NCBI GenBank assembly: GCA_902523635.1
Contig: CABZAE010000001.1
Span: 124,001-188,000, forward strand
Direction of reading: 5' to 3'
DNA length: 64,000 bases
From: an uncultured Bacteroidota bacterium
GTDB lineage: Bacteria > Bacteroidota > Bacteroidia > Flavobacteriales > Flavobacteriaceae
Shown piece by piece: positions 36,473 to 44,338 of this stretch. The notes under the pieces are model-generated. The model ran no database searches, was not told the origin of the DNA, and was given only the letters and a program-made list of their open reading frames with translations. Every line of letters begins with the position of its first letter. Within the stretch, counting starts at the first letter, position 1. Both the position numbers and the translations under genes were made by a program.

Positions 36473-36943
36473 TTAATTTTTAATAATCACACCATCAGCT
36501 AAGAAGGATAAAGTAATTTCAGGTTCATTAATCTGTGAGATTTCCAAATTAGATTTTCCTGCATCCTCAGCATAATGTCTGAGTTGAGCTACACTTAAGG
36601 TATCTACAGAAATTTTACCATTAATTACGGCAGATTTTCCAACTGATCCATTTTTAGGGACAAAAAAACCATAGTTTTTAAACCGAACTAATATGGTATC
36701 TTTTTCAACATTTAATCGCATCCAGCAGCCTTTCATGGGACAAGTAGATAAAATTTTACCTTCAATTTTGATGTCATCTTTATTATTTTTTAGAAAATCA
36801 ATTTTATTTTCTTGAAAACTTTGAATATTATTATCTGTAATTTTTTTTCCATGAAAACTAATGTTTCGAGAATTATTTTCGGAAAAGATTTGGCCATGCA
36901 ACAAAATAGGAATTAAAAAAAGTGGATAAAGAATATGTTTCAT
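36473..36943 (-). CDS. DUF4920 domain protein, secreted
   Basis: This 156-residue protein has a short signal peptide (ending LLHGQ). The DUF4920 hallmark is present: ILSTCPMKGCWMRL followed by VRFKNYGFFVPKNG, with two cysteines spaced CPMKGC that could bind metal or form a disulfide. DUF4920 resembles an OB fold and is common in marine and soil Bacteroidota. The function is not established; a metal-related role is suggested only by the cysteines. Confidence 0.85.
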   Translation of the reverse strand: MKHILYPLFLIPILLHGQIFSENNSRNISFHGKKITDNNIQSFQENKIDFLKNNKDDIKIEGKILSTCPMKGCWMRLNVEKDTILVRFKNYGFFVPKNGSVGKSAVINGKISVDTLSVAQLRHYAEDAGKSNLEISQINEPEITLSFLADGVIIKN

Positions 36944-37000
36944 TTCATAAATTTACAATATGTTTTTAAACATTTATAAAATACAATTAAATCCAGTGCC

Positions 37001-37129
37001 GTGAAAAAAGAGTATTTGATAGCATTAATGATTTTGGTTCCTCTCATTGGATTTTGGTTTAACATATACGCCCTTTTCCTTGTTTTGCCTCTGGGTTTAT
37101 ATTTTAACAATAAAAATGCCAAAAAATAA
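37001..37129 (+). CDS. Small membrane protein (42 residues) upstream of DUF2256
   Basis: This ORF starts with GTG 37001 and is missing from the track. It encodes a basic start (KKEYLIAL) and two closely spaced hydrophobic stretches, ending YFNNKNAKK. It overlaps the DUF2256 gene by 14 bases, which suggests translational coupling and supports it being real. It is divergent from the DUF4920 gene. No known family. Confidence 0.5.
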   Translation: MKKEYLIALMILVPLIGFWFNIYALFLVLPLGLYFNNKNAKK

Positions 37130-37250
37130 ATTTGACGATAAAATATGTCCAGTATGTAATAGACCTTTTGAGTGGAGAAAAAAATGGAAAAAGGATTGGG
37201 ATAATGTAAAATATTGTAGCAAAAGGTGTAGAATGAATAAAAGTTCCTAA
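37116..37250 (+). CDS. DUF2256 family zinc-binding-type small protein
   Basis: A 44-residue protein starts at ATG 37116 ([20 protein letters not shown]). The longer track ORF from 37047 adds an out-of-family N-terminus. Two cysteine pairs (CPVC and CSKRC) and the [16 protein letters not shown] segment match DUF2256, a small zinc-ribbon-like family often found beside cryptochrome/photolyase genes. No photolyase is visible here. It is probably cytosolic. Confidence 0.88.
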   Translation: MPKNKFDDKICPVCNRPFEWRKKWKKDWDNVKYCSKRCRMNKSS

Positions 37251-37307
37251 GACGATGTCATACTTATAAGAATGTTTTGTTATTTTTATTAGTAAAATCT
37301 AAATATT

Positions 37308-38045
37308 ATGAAAAAATTATTTGTCTACTTTTTTTCTTTGAGTTTTTTTTGTTCGTTTTCTCAAGAAGAAATTTATGTAGGTTTACATTATTTTAAAGTT
37401 AAAACTGAACATGCAGCTGAATTTGTAGAAGCCGAAAAAAATTATTTCTCAAAAATTCACAAAGCTAGAATCGATGCAGGTGAAAAGATTGGTTGGGATA
37501 TGTGGAGAGCTGTTGATCCTGAAATGACAAACTCAGAACATACAACTTTTATTTTTGCCCATTTACAAGGCCTAGATCAAACCTTGAGAGTAGGAAACCC
37601 TAATAATATGTTTCCACAGTCTGAAATGAATTTAATTCGAAAAGACAGAGGAAAAATGGTTTTAAGCACTCATTTTGTGCAAACAGTTCTCAAAGGCGGG
37701 TTTGCTCCAGTTGATGGTAAACCCTCTCAAATAGTTGTTTTAAATTTTCTTGATATTAAAGCGGGGAAAGATTATGATTATGAACAATTTATGAATAGTA
37801 GAGTATCGTCAATGAAAAACAATAAACTTTTAAAAGGATATGGACTACACAAAATTGTTTCACCTGAAAATGACGGTAGTGATTATATAAGTGCTAGGTT
37901 CTTTGATTCTCAACAGGATTTACACAAAAACAATGTGAGCACTACAAAATCAACAAAAGAGAGGTTGAGTAGAATTAAGAAGTGGTATAGCATGGCTAGT
38001 CGGGTAAAAACTCAAATGTTTCAGCTTGTACTATCAGAAAGATAA
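37308..38045 (+). CDS. Secreted protein with dimeric alpha-beta-barrel-like pattern
   Basis: This 245-residue protein has a signal peptide ending FCSFSQ. Two similar halves can be seen: IYVGLHYFKVKTEHAAEFVEAE at the start and QIVVLNFLDIKAGKDYDYEQF from about residue 145, each with a beta strand then helix as in ferredoxin-like alpha-beta-barrel domains. I do not recognise a named family. It has its own terminator immediately downstream and probably its own promoter. Confidence 0.75.
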   Translation: MKKLFVYFFSLSFFCSFSQEEIYVGLHYFKVKTEHAAEFVEAEKNYFSKIHKARIDAGEKIGWDMWRAVDPEMTNSEHTTFIFAHLQGLDQTLRVGNPNNMFPQSEMNLIRKDRGKMVLSTHFVQTVLKGGFAPVDGKPSQIVVLNFLDIKAGKDYDYEQFMNSRVSSMKNNKLLKGYGLHKIVSPENDGSDYISARFFDSQQDLHKNNVSTTKSTKERLSRIKKWYSMASRVKTQMFQLVLSER

Positions 38046-38053
38046 AATTCATC

Positions 38054-38090
38054 AAAAAAAGCTCTCAATTTTGAGAGCTTTTTTATTTTA
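38054..38090 (+). terminator. Intrinsic terminator after the 37308 gene
   Basis: An inverted repeat with arms GCTCTCAA and TTGAGAGC, extended by flanking A and T runs, is followed by TTTTTTATTTTA. It lies 9 bases after the stop codon. The A-rich 5' side means it could also end transcripts coming from the minus strand (the propeller gene at 38140). Confidence 0.85.
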
Positions 38091-38139
38091 ATTAAATCAA
38101 TACAGTCACCATATCATCAGGGGAGGTGGAATTGAGTAT

Positions 38140-39291
38140 TTAGTCAGTTTTCCAAAATGCAATACCACCAGCTTGTTTACCTACTTCAACAGAGGAAATC
38201 AACTTTGAATCATTTAAATTAATAACATCAACAATTCCAGGTTCTCCACCGACACCTTCGACTGAGATAAAAGCATATTTGCTATCATTTGAAATTGCAA
38301 TTCCATGAGAAACCGTAGTTGAATTTTTAATAACGTTGGTCTTGTAATTATTTTCTAAATCCCAAATCGCAGTGCTTCCCTCACCTTTCAAGGTGGCAAC
38401 AAGATACTTTCCATTTGGGGAAACCTCAACATTGTATGGACCCTTCTGAGTTTTGATTCTTTTAGAAATTTTCCATTTATCAGAATCTATTTCTATGATT
38501 TCGTTTGAACCATTTCCAGCAACATAAAGAGTTTTTTTGTTGGGGTGATGAATGACCCAAGTAGGTTTGACATCTGACATGTGCATGCTATTTTTCATTT
38601 CCATTACATGTTCTTTCATATTGTTGGAGTAATTTATCTCCTTTGTCGAATTCATCATTTTTTTATTATCCATGGAATGATTCATACTCATCTTTTTTTT
38701 CTCAGAGATTTTATTTTCTAAATTCATTTTCCTCGAGACACTTAGATCAAGAGCATCAATTTCATATAATTCTGATGACATCATCGAAACAGAATACTGT
38801 TTGAGTCCATCGGGTGACATACGTGAACCGTGCGGCATGGCTCCAGTAGTTATTTTTTTTATTTCTGTCATTGTTTCTGGGTCTACAACTGATACAGTAC
38901 TCGGTGACATTTTACCATGAAGGTTGAAGTTCACACAATATAAAAGTCCAGTCACAGAGGATATTTGCATGGTTGCAGGAAACAATCCTAATGAAGTTTC
39001 CCCTACAACTTTATTATCCTTAGTTGAATATTTAATCAATTTTCCAAAAGGATTTCCGTGAGCTAAAGATAAATACCAATAGTCTCCGTTAGGACCAACA
39101 GTTATTCCATGAGGACCTTCAATTTCTGTGGGGTAATATCCAACATCGAATCTTTCCAGCTCAGAAATATTATCTCCATCAAATTTTAATAGAGAAACTG
39201 TATCATCAGATTCTGCCGCTACGTACACGAAATAATTTTGTGCTTGTGTTTGAGCTGCAAAAAGATATAAAAATATAAGAAGCTTTTTCAT
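38140..39291 (-). CDS. Secreted YncE/YVTN-type beta-propeller with a Met/His-rich insert
   Basis: This 383-residue protein has a signal peptide ending TQAQ. Repeated blades (NYFVYVAAESDDTVSLL, EVSPNGKYLVATLKGEG, AISNDSKYAFISVEG) mark a lactonase/YncE-like propeller. Between blades, about residues 195-240, is an insert rich in Met, Asn, Lys and His (including MSMNHSMDNKKMM and MKNSMHM) of the kind that binds copper or silver. The start overlaps the stop of the LVIVD gene upstream by one base (TAATG), so the two are co-translated. The propeller's ligand is unknown; metal binding by the insert is inferred. Confidence 0.85.
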   Translation of the reverse strand: MKKLLIFLYLFAAQTQAQNYFVYVAAESDDTVSLLKFDGDNISELERFDVGYYPTEIEGPHGITVGPNGDYWYLSLAHGNPFGKLIKYSTKDNKVVGETSLGLFPATMQISSVTGLLYCVNFNLHGKMSPSTVSVVDPETMTEIKKITTGAMPHGSRMSPDGLKQYSVSMMSSELYEIDALDLSVSRKMNLENKISEKKKMSMNHSMDNKKMMNSTKEINYSNNMKEHVMEMKNSMHMSDVKPTWVIHHPNKKTLYVAGNGSNEIIEIDSDKWKISKRIKTQKGPYNVEVSPNGKYLVATLKGEGSTAIWDLENNYKTNVIKNSTTVSHGIAISNDSKYAFISVEGVGGEPGIVDVINLNDSKLISSVEVGKQAGGIAFWKTD

Positions 39292-41327
39292 TAATCTAAA
39301 ACACGTCTGTTGGTTTTCGAATTGTCAGGTTTGACTGGTGCAACTTTAGCAGCACCTAGCCCAGTATTAAAATCAGAGTAAAATACATATCCTTTATACA
39401 ATTGAGCTCCCCAAACCATTGTGTCGTTTGGAATGTAACCATCAGAACTACCAGTTAGAAGGTAGCCAATTTCTCTACCTTGCTTGTATAGGTCACCCAA
39501 AAGATCACCACTTATATCAACGACTCTCACACCAGCAGTATACATACCAATGTATAGTATGTCATCTTCAATCCAGTAATTGTGTGAACCATGTGTAGGC
39601 ACTTCGTAACGAGCAACCTCTTTGGGATTATTTAAATCATCGAAGTCAACAAAATGAAGAAAACCAGCAGTTTCACTTGTTCCATTCGGATTGACTCCAT
39701 TGGGAAATATCTCATCCCCAAGAATTGTATAAAATTTACCTGTAGATTTACTCTTGAACGGAAAAGTTGCGTGGTGAGCACCACTGTCATATGTGTAATT
39801 TCCAAAAGCAACTGGGTTTGATGGAGAGCCACCAACAACACCATTTCCTACATCGATAAGGTACACACCATCTCTCCAATTTGAAGAGTAAGCAATACCA
39901 TCTTCAACCCAAACATCATGGATCGCTTGGCCTTCCTTACCAATTTCGAACATACCTACTTCATATGGATTTTTAGGATCGTCAATATTTATAATATAAA
40001 ACCTCTCTCCATTGCTAAGAGCATAAACGTGATTTTCATAAATGAAGACATTGTGTACTCCACCAGTAAGGTTTTTAGTGTACTCAGAAATTATTTCAAC
40101 TTCATAAGGGTTTGATACATCAATAATAATGATTCCATTTTTTCTATTGGATGCACCCTCACGACTAATTACACAAATTTTACCGTCTTTGGAAACCTTA
40201 ACATCGTTTACAGTCCTTGCATCAACCTGAACACTATCAATTTTTTTGATATTATTAGGTTCGGTTACATCCCAAAAATAAGATGTACCGTCAGCTCCCC
40301 AAGTTCCTGTTACTGCATAGTCATTTCCATCTACTCCTTCAAAAACCCAAAAGTCAGAGGTATGTTTATCTCCAACCAGACCAGTCCCAACAGTTGTAAT
40401 TTCTCTTTTGACATTTCTTTGAAAAATGTTTACCACTTTAGAAGCAGTAACGTTTCCAACTTTTGCATTTACTGTGTATTTGCCTGCAACATCACCAACA
40501 AACCTACCATCATCCAAAACTAATCCAGATGCAGTATTACTTTTGTCAAAGGACTTTCCTGTAAATGAATAATCAATAGGAACATCATCAAGAACATTAC
40601 CTCTTTTATCTTTCACAATAGCTTGAAATTGGATGACATCTCCAGTTCTTGCTGTCGACATATTTGAAACAAGATCAATTTTTGATGCAGGGTTTTTAGA
40701 AATTTTTACACTAATAGATCCTTTAACTCCACCAATATTAGCTTCGATAGTTGAAACACCCTCTTTCAGTGCAAGTATGTTATTTGCCGGATCAATTTCA
40801 ATTTTATCACTTGATGATTTGATTGAAAAGCTTATTTTAGAAAAATACTTAGCTGCAACATCAGCACTCCAGTAATCTATTGTTCTCGTTACGTTGTTTT
40901 CGTCAGTAATTTCATAGACAACAGGAATGTAATTACCAACATAAATTGGGGAATTATCAAGTTTTAGATTAACCTTTGCAACATCAGGATAATTAACAAA
41001 AACTTCAAAAGTTTTACTGTGTCTTTTACCTCCTTCCCCTATACAAATTGCTACAACTTCATGAGTTCCGGGTTCATTGGCTTCTAAGCTACCAGCTGCG
41101 CGATCAATTTTTATTGCATTAGCAGTAGAAAAAACTCCCCTTTTGTTGTAGTAAATAATGAAATTGCAATCAGATTTTTCTCCATCCGAATTTGCAACAT
41201 ATGTTGTTGGGTTGAATACGTCACCTATGTTCATTTCTAACCCATCAAGGTCAGAAACTAATGTTTTTTGAGAGAACAAACTCAAGCTGAACATTACAGC
41301 TGTAAATGTAAAAATTGTGTTTTTCAT
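39291..41327 (-). CDS. Large secreted protein: Ig-like domains plus LVIVD-repeat beta-propeller
   Basis: This 678-residue protein has a signal peptide (ending SLFSQ). The N-terminal half has Ig-like/bacterial-adhesion-type beta-sandwich repeats (ILALKEGVSTIEANIGG, VAGKYTVNAKVG). The C-terminal half, from about residue 310, has LVIVD-type propeller repeats, such as GIIIIDVSNPYEVEIISEY, FYIINIDDPKNPYEVGMF and VYLIDVGNG. It probably sits on the cell surface or in the periplasm. The propeller protein at 38140 is translated directly after it. I see no type IX secretion C-terminal domain. Function unknown. Confidence 0.85.
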   Translation of the reverse strand: MKNTIFTFTAVMFSLSLFSQKTLVSDLDGLEMNIGDVFNPTTYVANSDGEKSDCNFIIYYNKRGVFSTANAIKIDRAAGSLEANEPGTHEVVAICIGEGGKRHSKTFEVFVNYPDVAKVNLKLDNSPIYVGNYIPVVYEITDENNVTRTIDYWSADVAAKYFSKISFSIKSSSDKIEIDPANNILALKEGVSTIEANIGGVKGSISVKISKNPASKIDLVSNMSTARTGDVIQFQAIVKDKRGNVLDDVPIDYSFTGKSFDKSNTASGLVLDDGRFVGDVAGKYTVNAKVGNVTASKVVNIFQRNVKREITTVGTGLVGDKHTSDFWVFEGVDGNDYAVTGTWGADGTSYFWDVTEPNNIKKIDSVQVDARTVNDVKVSKDGKICVISREGASNRKNGIIIIDVSNPYEVEIISEYTKNLTGGVHNVFIYENHVYALSNGERFYIINIDDPKNPYEVGMFEIGKEGQAIHDVWVEDGIAYSSNWRDGVYLIDVGNGVVGGSPSNPVAFGNYTYDSGAHHATFPFKSKSTGKFYTILGDEIFPNGVNPNGTSETAGFLHFVDFDDLNNPKEVARYEVPTHGSHNYWIEDDILYIGMYTAGVRVVDISGDLLGDLYKQGREIGYLLTGSSDGYIPNDTMVWGAQLYKGYVFYSDFNTGLGAAKVAPVKPDNSKTNRRVLD

Positions 41328-41337
41328 GATATATTAA

Positions 41338-41889
41338 TTATTGATATAATGCTTTTATGTACTTGATTTCAAGTTTAAATGATCCTTCTTGCTTATCAGA
41401 AATTTGCAAACCTAAAGAATTAACTTTTTCTAAATCAATTTTTGGATAGTCTTTGTAGGTATAACCCCTCCATGTAGGTTTGAAGTCATCAATTGGTATA
41501 CTGATTTCGTCCCAAGCATCTTTCTTTGATTTAAAATCACAAGAATATGAAACTCGTCTATTTTTTTGACTTAATCTTAGTTTATAAGTGTTTCCATCAC
41601 CTTTAAATTTTATTTTTACAGATTTGACACCTTTTAAATCTTCATCACTCATTAACATTCTAGATGATGCAAATCCACCATTATTTGCTAAAGATAAATT
41701 CCCATTAAAAATCAAATTTTTTTGATCATTTAGTGAAAGATTGGAAGTGGAAACTCCACCCATAACATCGTCATTAACGATAGCCCAATTATCCATACCT
41801 ATTTTTTTTTCAGGGTTAACTAAGTCTTTAACCTGGCCTACCATAATACTAGAAACAAGAAAAAATATATTAAATACTACTTTATTCAT
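41338..41889 (-). CDS. Secreted CIA30-like protein
   Basis: This 183-residue protein has a signal peptide and the CIA30 pattern: WAIVNDDVMGGVSTS, NGGFASSRMLM, YKLRLSQKNRR and SLGLQISDKQEGSFKLEI. CIA30 is a jelly-roll domain first described in a complex I assembly factor. Bacterial secreted forms are widespread and mostly uncharacterised. It stands 10 bases upstream of the LVIVD-repeat gene on the same strand and is probably the first gene of a three-gene unit ending with the Met-rich propeller. Confidence 0.88.
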   Translation of the reverse strand: MNKVVFNIFFLVSSIMVGQVKDLVNPEKKIGMDNWAIVNDDVMGGVSTSNLSLNDQKNLIFNGNLSLANNGGFASSRMLMSDEDLKGVKSVKIKFKGDGNTYKLRLSQKNRRVSYSCDFKSKKDAWDEISIPIDDFKPTWRGYTYKDYPKIDLEKVNSLGLQISDKQEGSFKLEIKYIKALYQ

Positions 41890-41954
41890 TAGGAATCTAC
41901 AAATGTAATATAATTTAGGTTTTTAACAAGAAATGCTTAATTTAAAAAGCTTAT

Positions 41955-41962
41955 TATATTTG
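41955..41962 (+). promoter_or_regulatory. -7 promoter element of tRNA-Arg
   Basis: TATATTTG exactly matches the Bacteroidota -7 consensus TAnnTTTG and ends 10 bases before the tRNA. No TTG is seen at the expected -33 position, so only half the promoter is supported. Confidence 0.5.
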
Positions 41963-41972
41963 TTTAAAATTT

Positions 41973-42046
41973 GGCCTCGTAGCTCAACTGAATAGAGCAT
42001 CTGATTACGGCTCAGAAGGTTGCAGGTTTGAATCCTGCCGTGGTCA
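41973..42046 (+). tRNA. tRNA-Arg (anticodon ACG)
   Basis: All arms can be folded by eye: D stem GCTC/GAGC, anticodon stem TCTGA/TCAGA with loop TTACGGC (anticodon ACG) and T arm GCAGG-TTTGAAT-CCTGC. The acceptor stem pairs GGCCTCG with CGTGGTC, with one U-U mismatch at position 5:68 and one G-U pair. The discriminator is A; CCA is not encoded. The A at position 34 would need conversion to inosine by TadA to read CGU, CGC and CGA. It is 74 bases long and followed directly by a terminator. Confidence 0.95.
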
Positions 42047-42047
42047 C

Positions 42048-42085
42048 AAAGGGAATAAATCTTTTATTTATTCCCTTTATTTTTT
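42048..42085 (+). terminator. Intrinsic terminator of the tRNA-Arg gene
   Basis: A perfect 13-bp inverted repeat (AAAGGGAATAAAT and its complement) around a CTTTT loop is followed by ATTTTTT. It begins one base after the tRNA, so the tRNA is a single-gene unit separate from the sulfatase downstream. Confidence 0.88.
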
Positions 42086-42135
42086 CCAAAATAAATTTTA
42101 ATTTAAACAAATAAACTAATGTGTAATATGGTTCC

Positions 42136-43617
42136 ATGAAATCAATTTTTAAAATCCTTTTTTTTGTTTTTTTAATCCTCTCATGCACATCTCCGGAAAA
42201 AAATAATGATAATAAAAAATTAAATGTTCTTTTCATTGTAGCTGATGATTTAAATTGTGCAATAGGTGCATATGGTGATAAGCAGGCCATAACACCAAAT
42301 ATTGACAAGCTGGCTAGAAAAGGATTAATTTTTACAGATGCACACAACCAATATCCTCACTGTGGACCCTCACGGGTTTCATTTATGACTGGTTTGTATC
42401 CTGATCAAACAAAATCCAAGCAATTAAGACTATATGTAAGACAGACAATTCCAGATGTAGTAACATTGGGTCAAAAGTTCAGATCTGAAAATTATCATTC
42501 AGTAAGAGTGGGAAAAATTTATCATTATCACAATCCAAGAGACATTGGAACTGCTGGTCACGATGATCCTTTTACATGGGATAGGACTTTCAACCCATGG
42601 GGAAGAGACAAAAAAGAGGAGTATAAAATAAACACATTGATGGAAGGCGAATACGGAGGGACTTTAAGTTGGTTAGAGGCAGATGGAACAGATGAGGAGC
42701 AGACTGATGGTGTCGGAGCAAATCAAACAATCAGTTTACTAGATGAATTTTCCAAAACAGGAGAAAATTTCTTTTTGGCTTATGGACTTTTTAGACCACA
42801 CGTGCCATTCGTTGCCCCAAAAAAATATTATGACATGTTTGAAACGAATGATTTTACAATACCATTTAGCGATGAAGAATATTTAAAAACTATCCCTATG
42901 CCTGCAGCTCGTTCTGTGAGAGAAAAAAAAGTACAAAATTATTTAGAAGAAGATTTGGCAAAAATCATTAAGGAAGCATATTATGCAACCACAAGTTTTG
43001 TTGATGCTCAAATTGGGAGAGTTTTGGATAAACTTGAGGAAACAGGTCTTGATAAAAATACTATTGTAATACTCACTTCTGATCATGGTTATCATTTAGG
43101 AGAACATGGTCACTGGCAAAAAAGGACTTTATTTAACCACGCTACGAGAGTTCCTCTAATATTTTCTGGTCCTGGAATCAATAATCAAAATGGTGATGTA
43201 GATGACCCTGTCGAGCTTGTTGACCTTTATCCAACTATAATGGATTTTTTAGGAATGAATCCACCAGAATTTTTAAGTGGAAAAAGTTTAAAATCATATC
43301 TAGATGGTGAAAGAGTTGAAATCAGGAAAAATGCTCTAACTGAACTTCGTGTGTGGACTCCTTCCGGAATAGCTCAAGGTTATTCACTAAAGACCAAAGA
43401 TTATCGATTTACAAAGTGGTTGCATAATGATAGTTTAGACTTTGAGCTATATGACCTTAAGAATGACTCAGCTGAACTAAATAATCTAGCTAACAACAGT
43501 TCATATAAAAAAGTGAAGGATTCTCTTTTGGTTACCATTAACAATCGGATATTTGAAGCTAATAATTACCCAGAGAGTTTGGGTAGACAAATAGAAAATG
43601 TCACACCAGTAAACTAG
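42136..43617 (+). CDS. Sulfatase (formylglycine type), lipoprotein
   Basis: This 493-residue sulfatase has a lipoprotein signal (LILSCTS). The metal-binding start VLFIVADDLN is near residue 35. The modification motif HCGPSRVSFMTG (CxPSR, near residue 76) has a cysteine that must become formylglycine, and the C-terminal metal site ILTSDHGYHLGEHGHW is near residue 315. The layout is closest to iduronate-2-sulfatase-like enzymes (family S1) that act on sulfated polysaccharides. No glycoside hydrolase or SusCD pair is nearby, so it is an isolated enzyme here. A maturase must be encoded elsewhere. Confidence 0.93.
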   Translation: MKSIFKILFFVFLILSCTSPEKNNDNKKLNVLFIVADDLNCAIGAYGDKQAITPNIDKLARKGLIFTDAHNQYPHCGPSRVSFMTGLYPDQTKSKQLRLYVRQTIPDVVTLGQKFRSENYHSVRVGKIYHYHNPRDIGTAGHDDPFTWDRTFNPWGRDKKEEYKINTLMEGEYGGTLSWLEADGTDEEQTDGVGANQTISLLDEFSKTGENFFLAYGLFRPHVPFVAPKKYYDMFETNDFTIPFSDEEYLKTIPMPAARSVREKKVQNYLEEDLAKIIKEAYYATTSFVDAQIGRVLDKLEETGLDKNTIVILTSDHGYHLGEHGHWQKRTLFNHATRVPLIFSGPGINNQNGDVDDPVELVDLYPTIMDFLGMNPPEFLSGKSLKSYLDGERVEIRKNALTELRVWTPSGIAQGYSLKTKDYRFTKWLHNDSLDFELYDLKNDSAELNNLANNSSYKKVKDSLLVTINNRIFEANNYPESLGRQIENVTPVN

Positions 43618-43772
43618 TTATTTTCTTCAAAGGCCCTTTTTAAATAAGGGAAAAAGAATATTATTAGTATTGAATTCAATATTATTAACGCCCATTCAAG
43701 AGAGGCAATACCATAGGTTAATCCAATAAAATAACAGATGTAACAAAGTGAATGAATCCATTTTTTTTTCAT
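43614..43772 (-). CDS. Small membrane protein (52 residues), two hydrophobic segments
   Basis: This ORF is not in the track. From ATG 43772 on the minus strand it encodes MKKKWIHSLCYICYF..., two hydrophobic helices around a GLTYGIASLEW turn, and a charged end PYLKRAFEENN. The stop overlaps the end of the sulfatase gene by 4 bases in convergent orientation, a spacing frequent in this genome. Its positive-inside layout looks like a real membrane protein. No family recognised. Confidence 0.6.
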   Translation of the reverse strand: MKKKWIHSLCYICYFIGLTYGIASLEWALIILNSILIIFFFPYLKRAFEENN

Positions 43773-43910
43773 AAATCTGATATAAAATTAGATGTTCTAA
43801 ACTTCTTATCTAAATCAATAATTTTGATAAACTTAAAACTAATCATAAATTATTAAATCAATAAAATAAAGACCTTTAATTGTTATATTAATATTTTTTA
43901 GTACTTTATT

Positions 43911-43940
43911 TTGTCAATAACGTATTTTTTAATAATTTAG
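43911..43940 (+). promoter_or_regulatory. Probable promoter of the DUF4278-like transcription unit
   Basis: TTG (43911-43913), 19 bases, then TAATTTAG (43933-43940), one base off the TAnnTTTG consensus. Transcription would begin near 43945, exactly where the structured, more GC-rich leader starts. Confidence 0.5.
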
Positions 43941-43943
43941 TTG

Positions 43944-44000
43944 TACTATCCCGTGTAGACTGGGATTCATAATATAGTCGCGGGTGGAGAGAACGCATCC
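43944..44000 (+). ncRNA. Candidate structured leader RNA (possible switch or cis-regulator)
   Basis: This 57-base stretch is clearly more GC-rich than its surroundings and does not code. Several pairings compete: ATCCC with GGGAT (9-base loop), CCCG with CGGG enclosing GACT/AGTC, and ACTAT with ATAGT. Mutually exclusive stems in a 5' leader are typical of riboswitches or attenuators. It begins where the promoter predicts the transcript start and ends 40 bases before the DUF4278-like ORF. I cannot assign it to a known RNA family from memory with confidence. Confidence 0.4.
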
Positions 44001-44040
44001 TAAAAAAACGTTACATATGTTTAACATTTAAAATGAATGT

Positions 44041-44184
44041 ATGAAAAGTTCTAACGTAAATAAAGACACGCAATTAACTTACAGAGGGGTTAAGTACAAT
44101 CCTTTAAACTCTGAAAAAAATAAAGAGGTTAATAGTTCTTCAAAACTTTTTGGTACTTACAGAGGAGTAAAGTACGCTATCTAA
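44041..44184 (+). CDS. Small DUF4278-like protein with two YRGVKY repeats
   Basis: This 47-residue ORF from ATG 44041 is missing from the track. It carries the same motif twice, QLTYRGVKYNP near residue 12 and FGTYRGVKYAI at the C-terminus, separated by a lysine/asparagine/serine-rich linker. The repeat matches my memory of DUF4278, a short motif protein best known in cyanobacteria. The ORF lies between a structured leader and a very strong terminator, which makes a real expressed gene likely. No function is known; the basic, aromatic repeats might bind a nucleic acid or another protein. Confidence 0.72.
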   Translation: MKSSNVNKDTQLTYRGVKYNPLNSEKNKEVNSSSKLFGTYRGVKYAI

Positions 44185-44190
44185 AAAAAA

Positions 44191-44236
44191 TTGATGGGCT
44201 TATAAATTTATAAGCCCATCAACTTCATTTTTTTAT
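44191..44236 (+). terminator. Strong intrinsic terminator (16-bp perfect inverted repeat)
   Basis: Arms TTGATGGGCTTATAAA and its exact complement abut without a spacer (44191-44222) and are followed by CTTCATTTTTTTATT. The stem begins 7 bases after the DUF4278-like stop codon. It is the most stable hairpin in the window. Confidence 0.88.
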
Positions 44237-44338
44237 TCTTTAAAATGGTATGAATTTACCTAATTAATGTCCGTCAAAGACTAAGGTTAATAATGATTAC
44301 ATAAATATGGGTTTACCAATTTGTTGTATATTTAAGAA

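Noticed and set aside
37047-37115. N-terminal extension of the DUF2256 ORF
   Set aside because: DUF2256 proteins begin close to the MPKN...CPVC segment; the extension is the off-frame reading of the small membrane ORF at 37001.
42012-42347. 111-residue minus-strand ORF over the tRNA and sulfatase 5' end
   Set aside because: It runs antisense through the tRNA-Arg and the well-supported sulfatase; its C-terminus (VTTAGFKPATF) is the translated complement of the tRNA.
43944-44000. Naming the leader as a specific Rfam family such as Flavo-1
   Set aside because: The consensus cannot be checked from memory; only a generic structured RNA is supported.
44191-44222. 32-base perfect palindrome as an attachment site or operator
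   Set aside because: It directly follows a stop codon and is followed by a T-rich tract, so a transcription terminator explains it better; no integrase is nearby.
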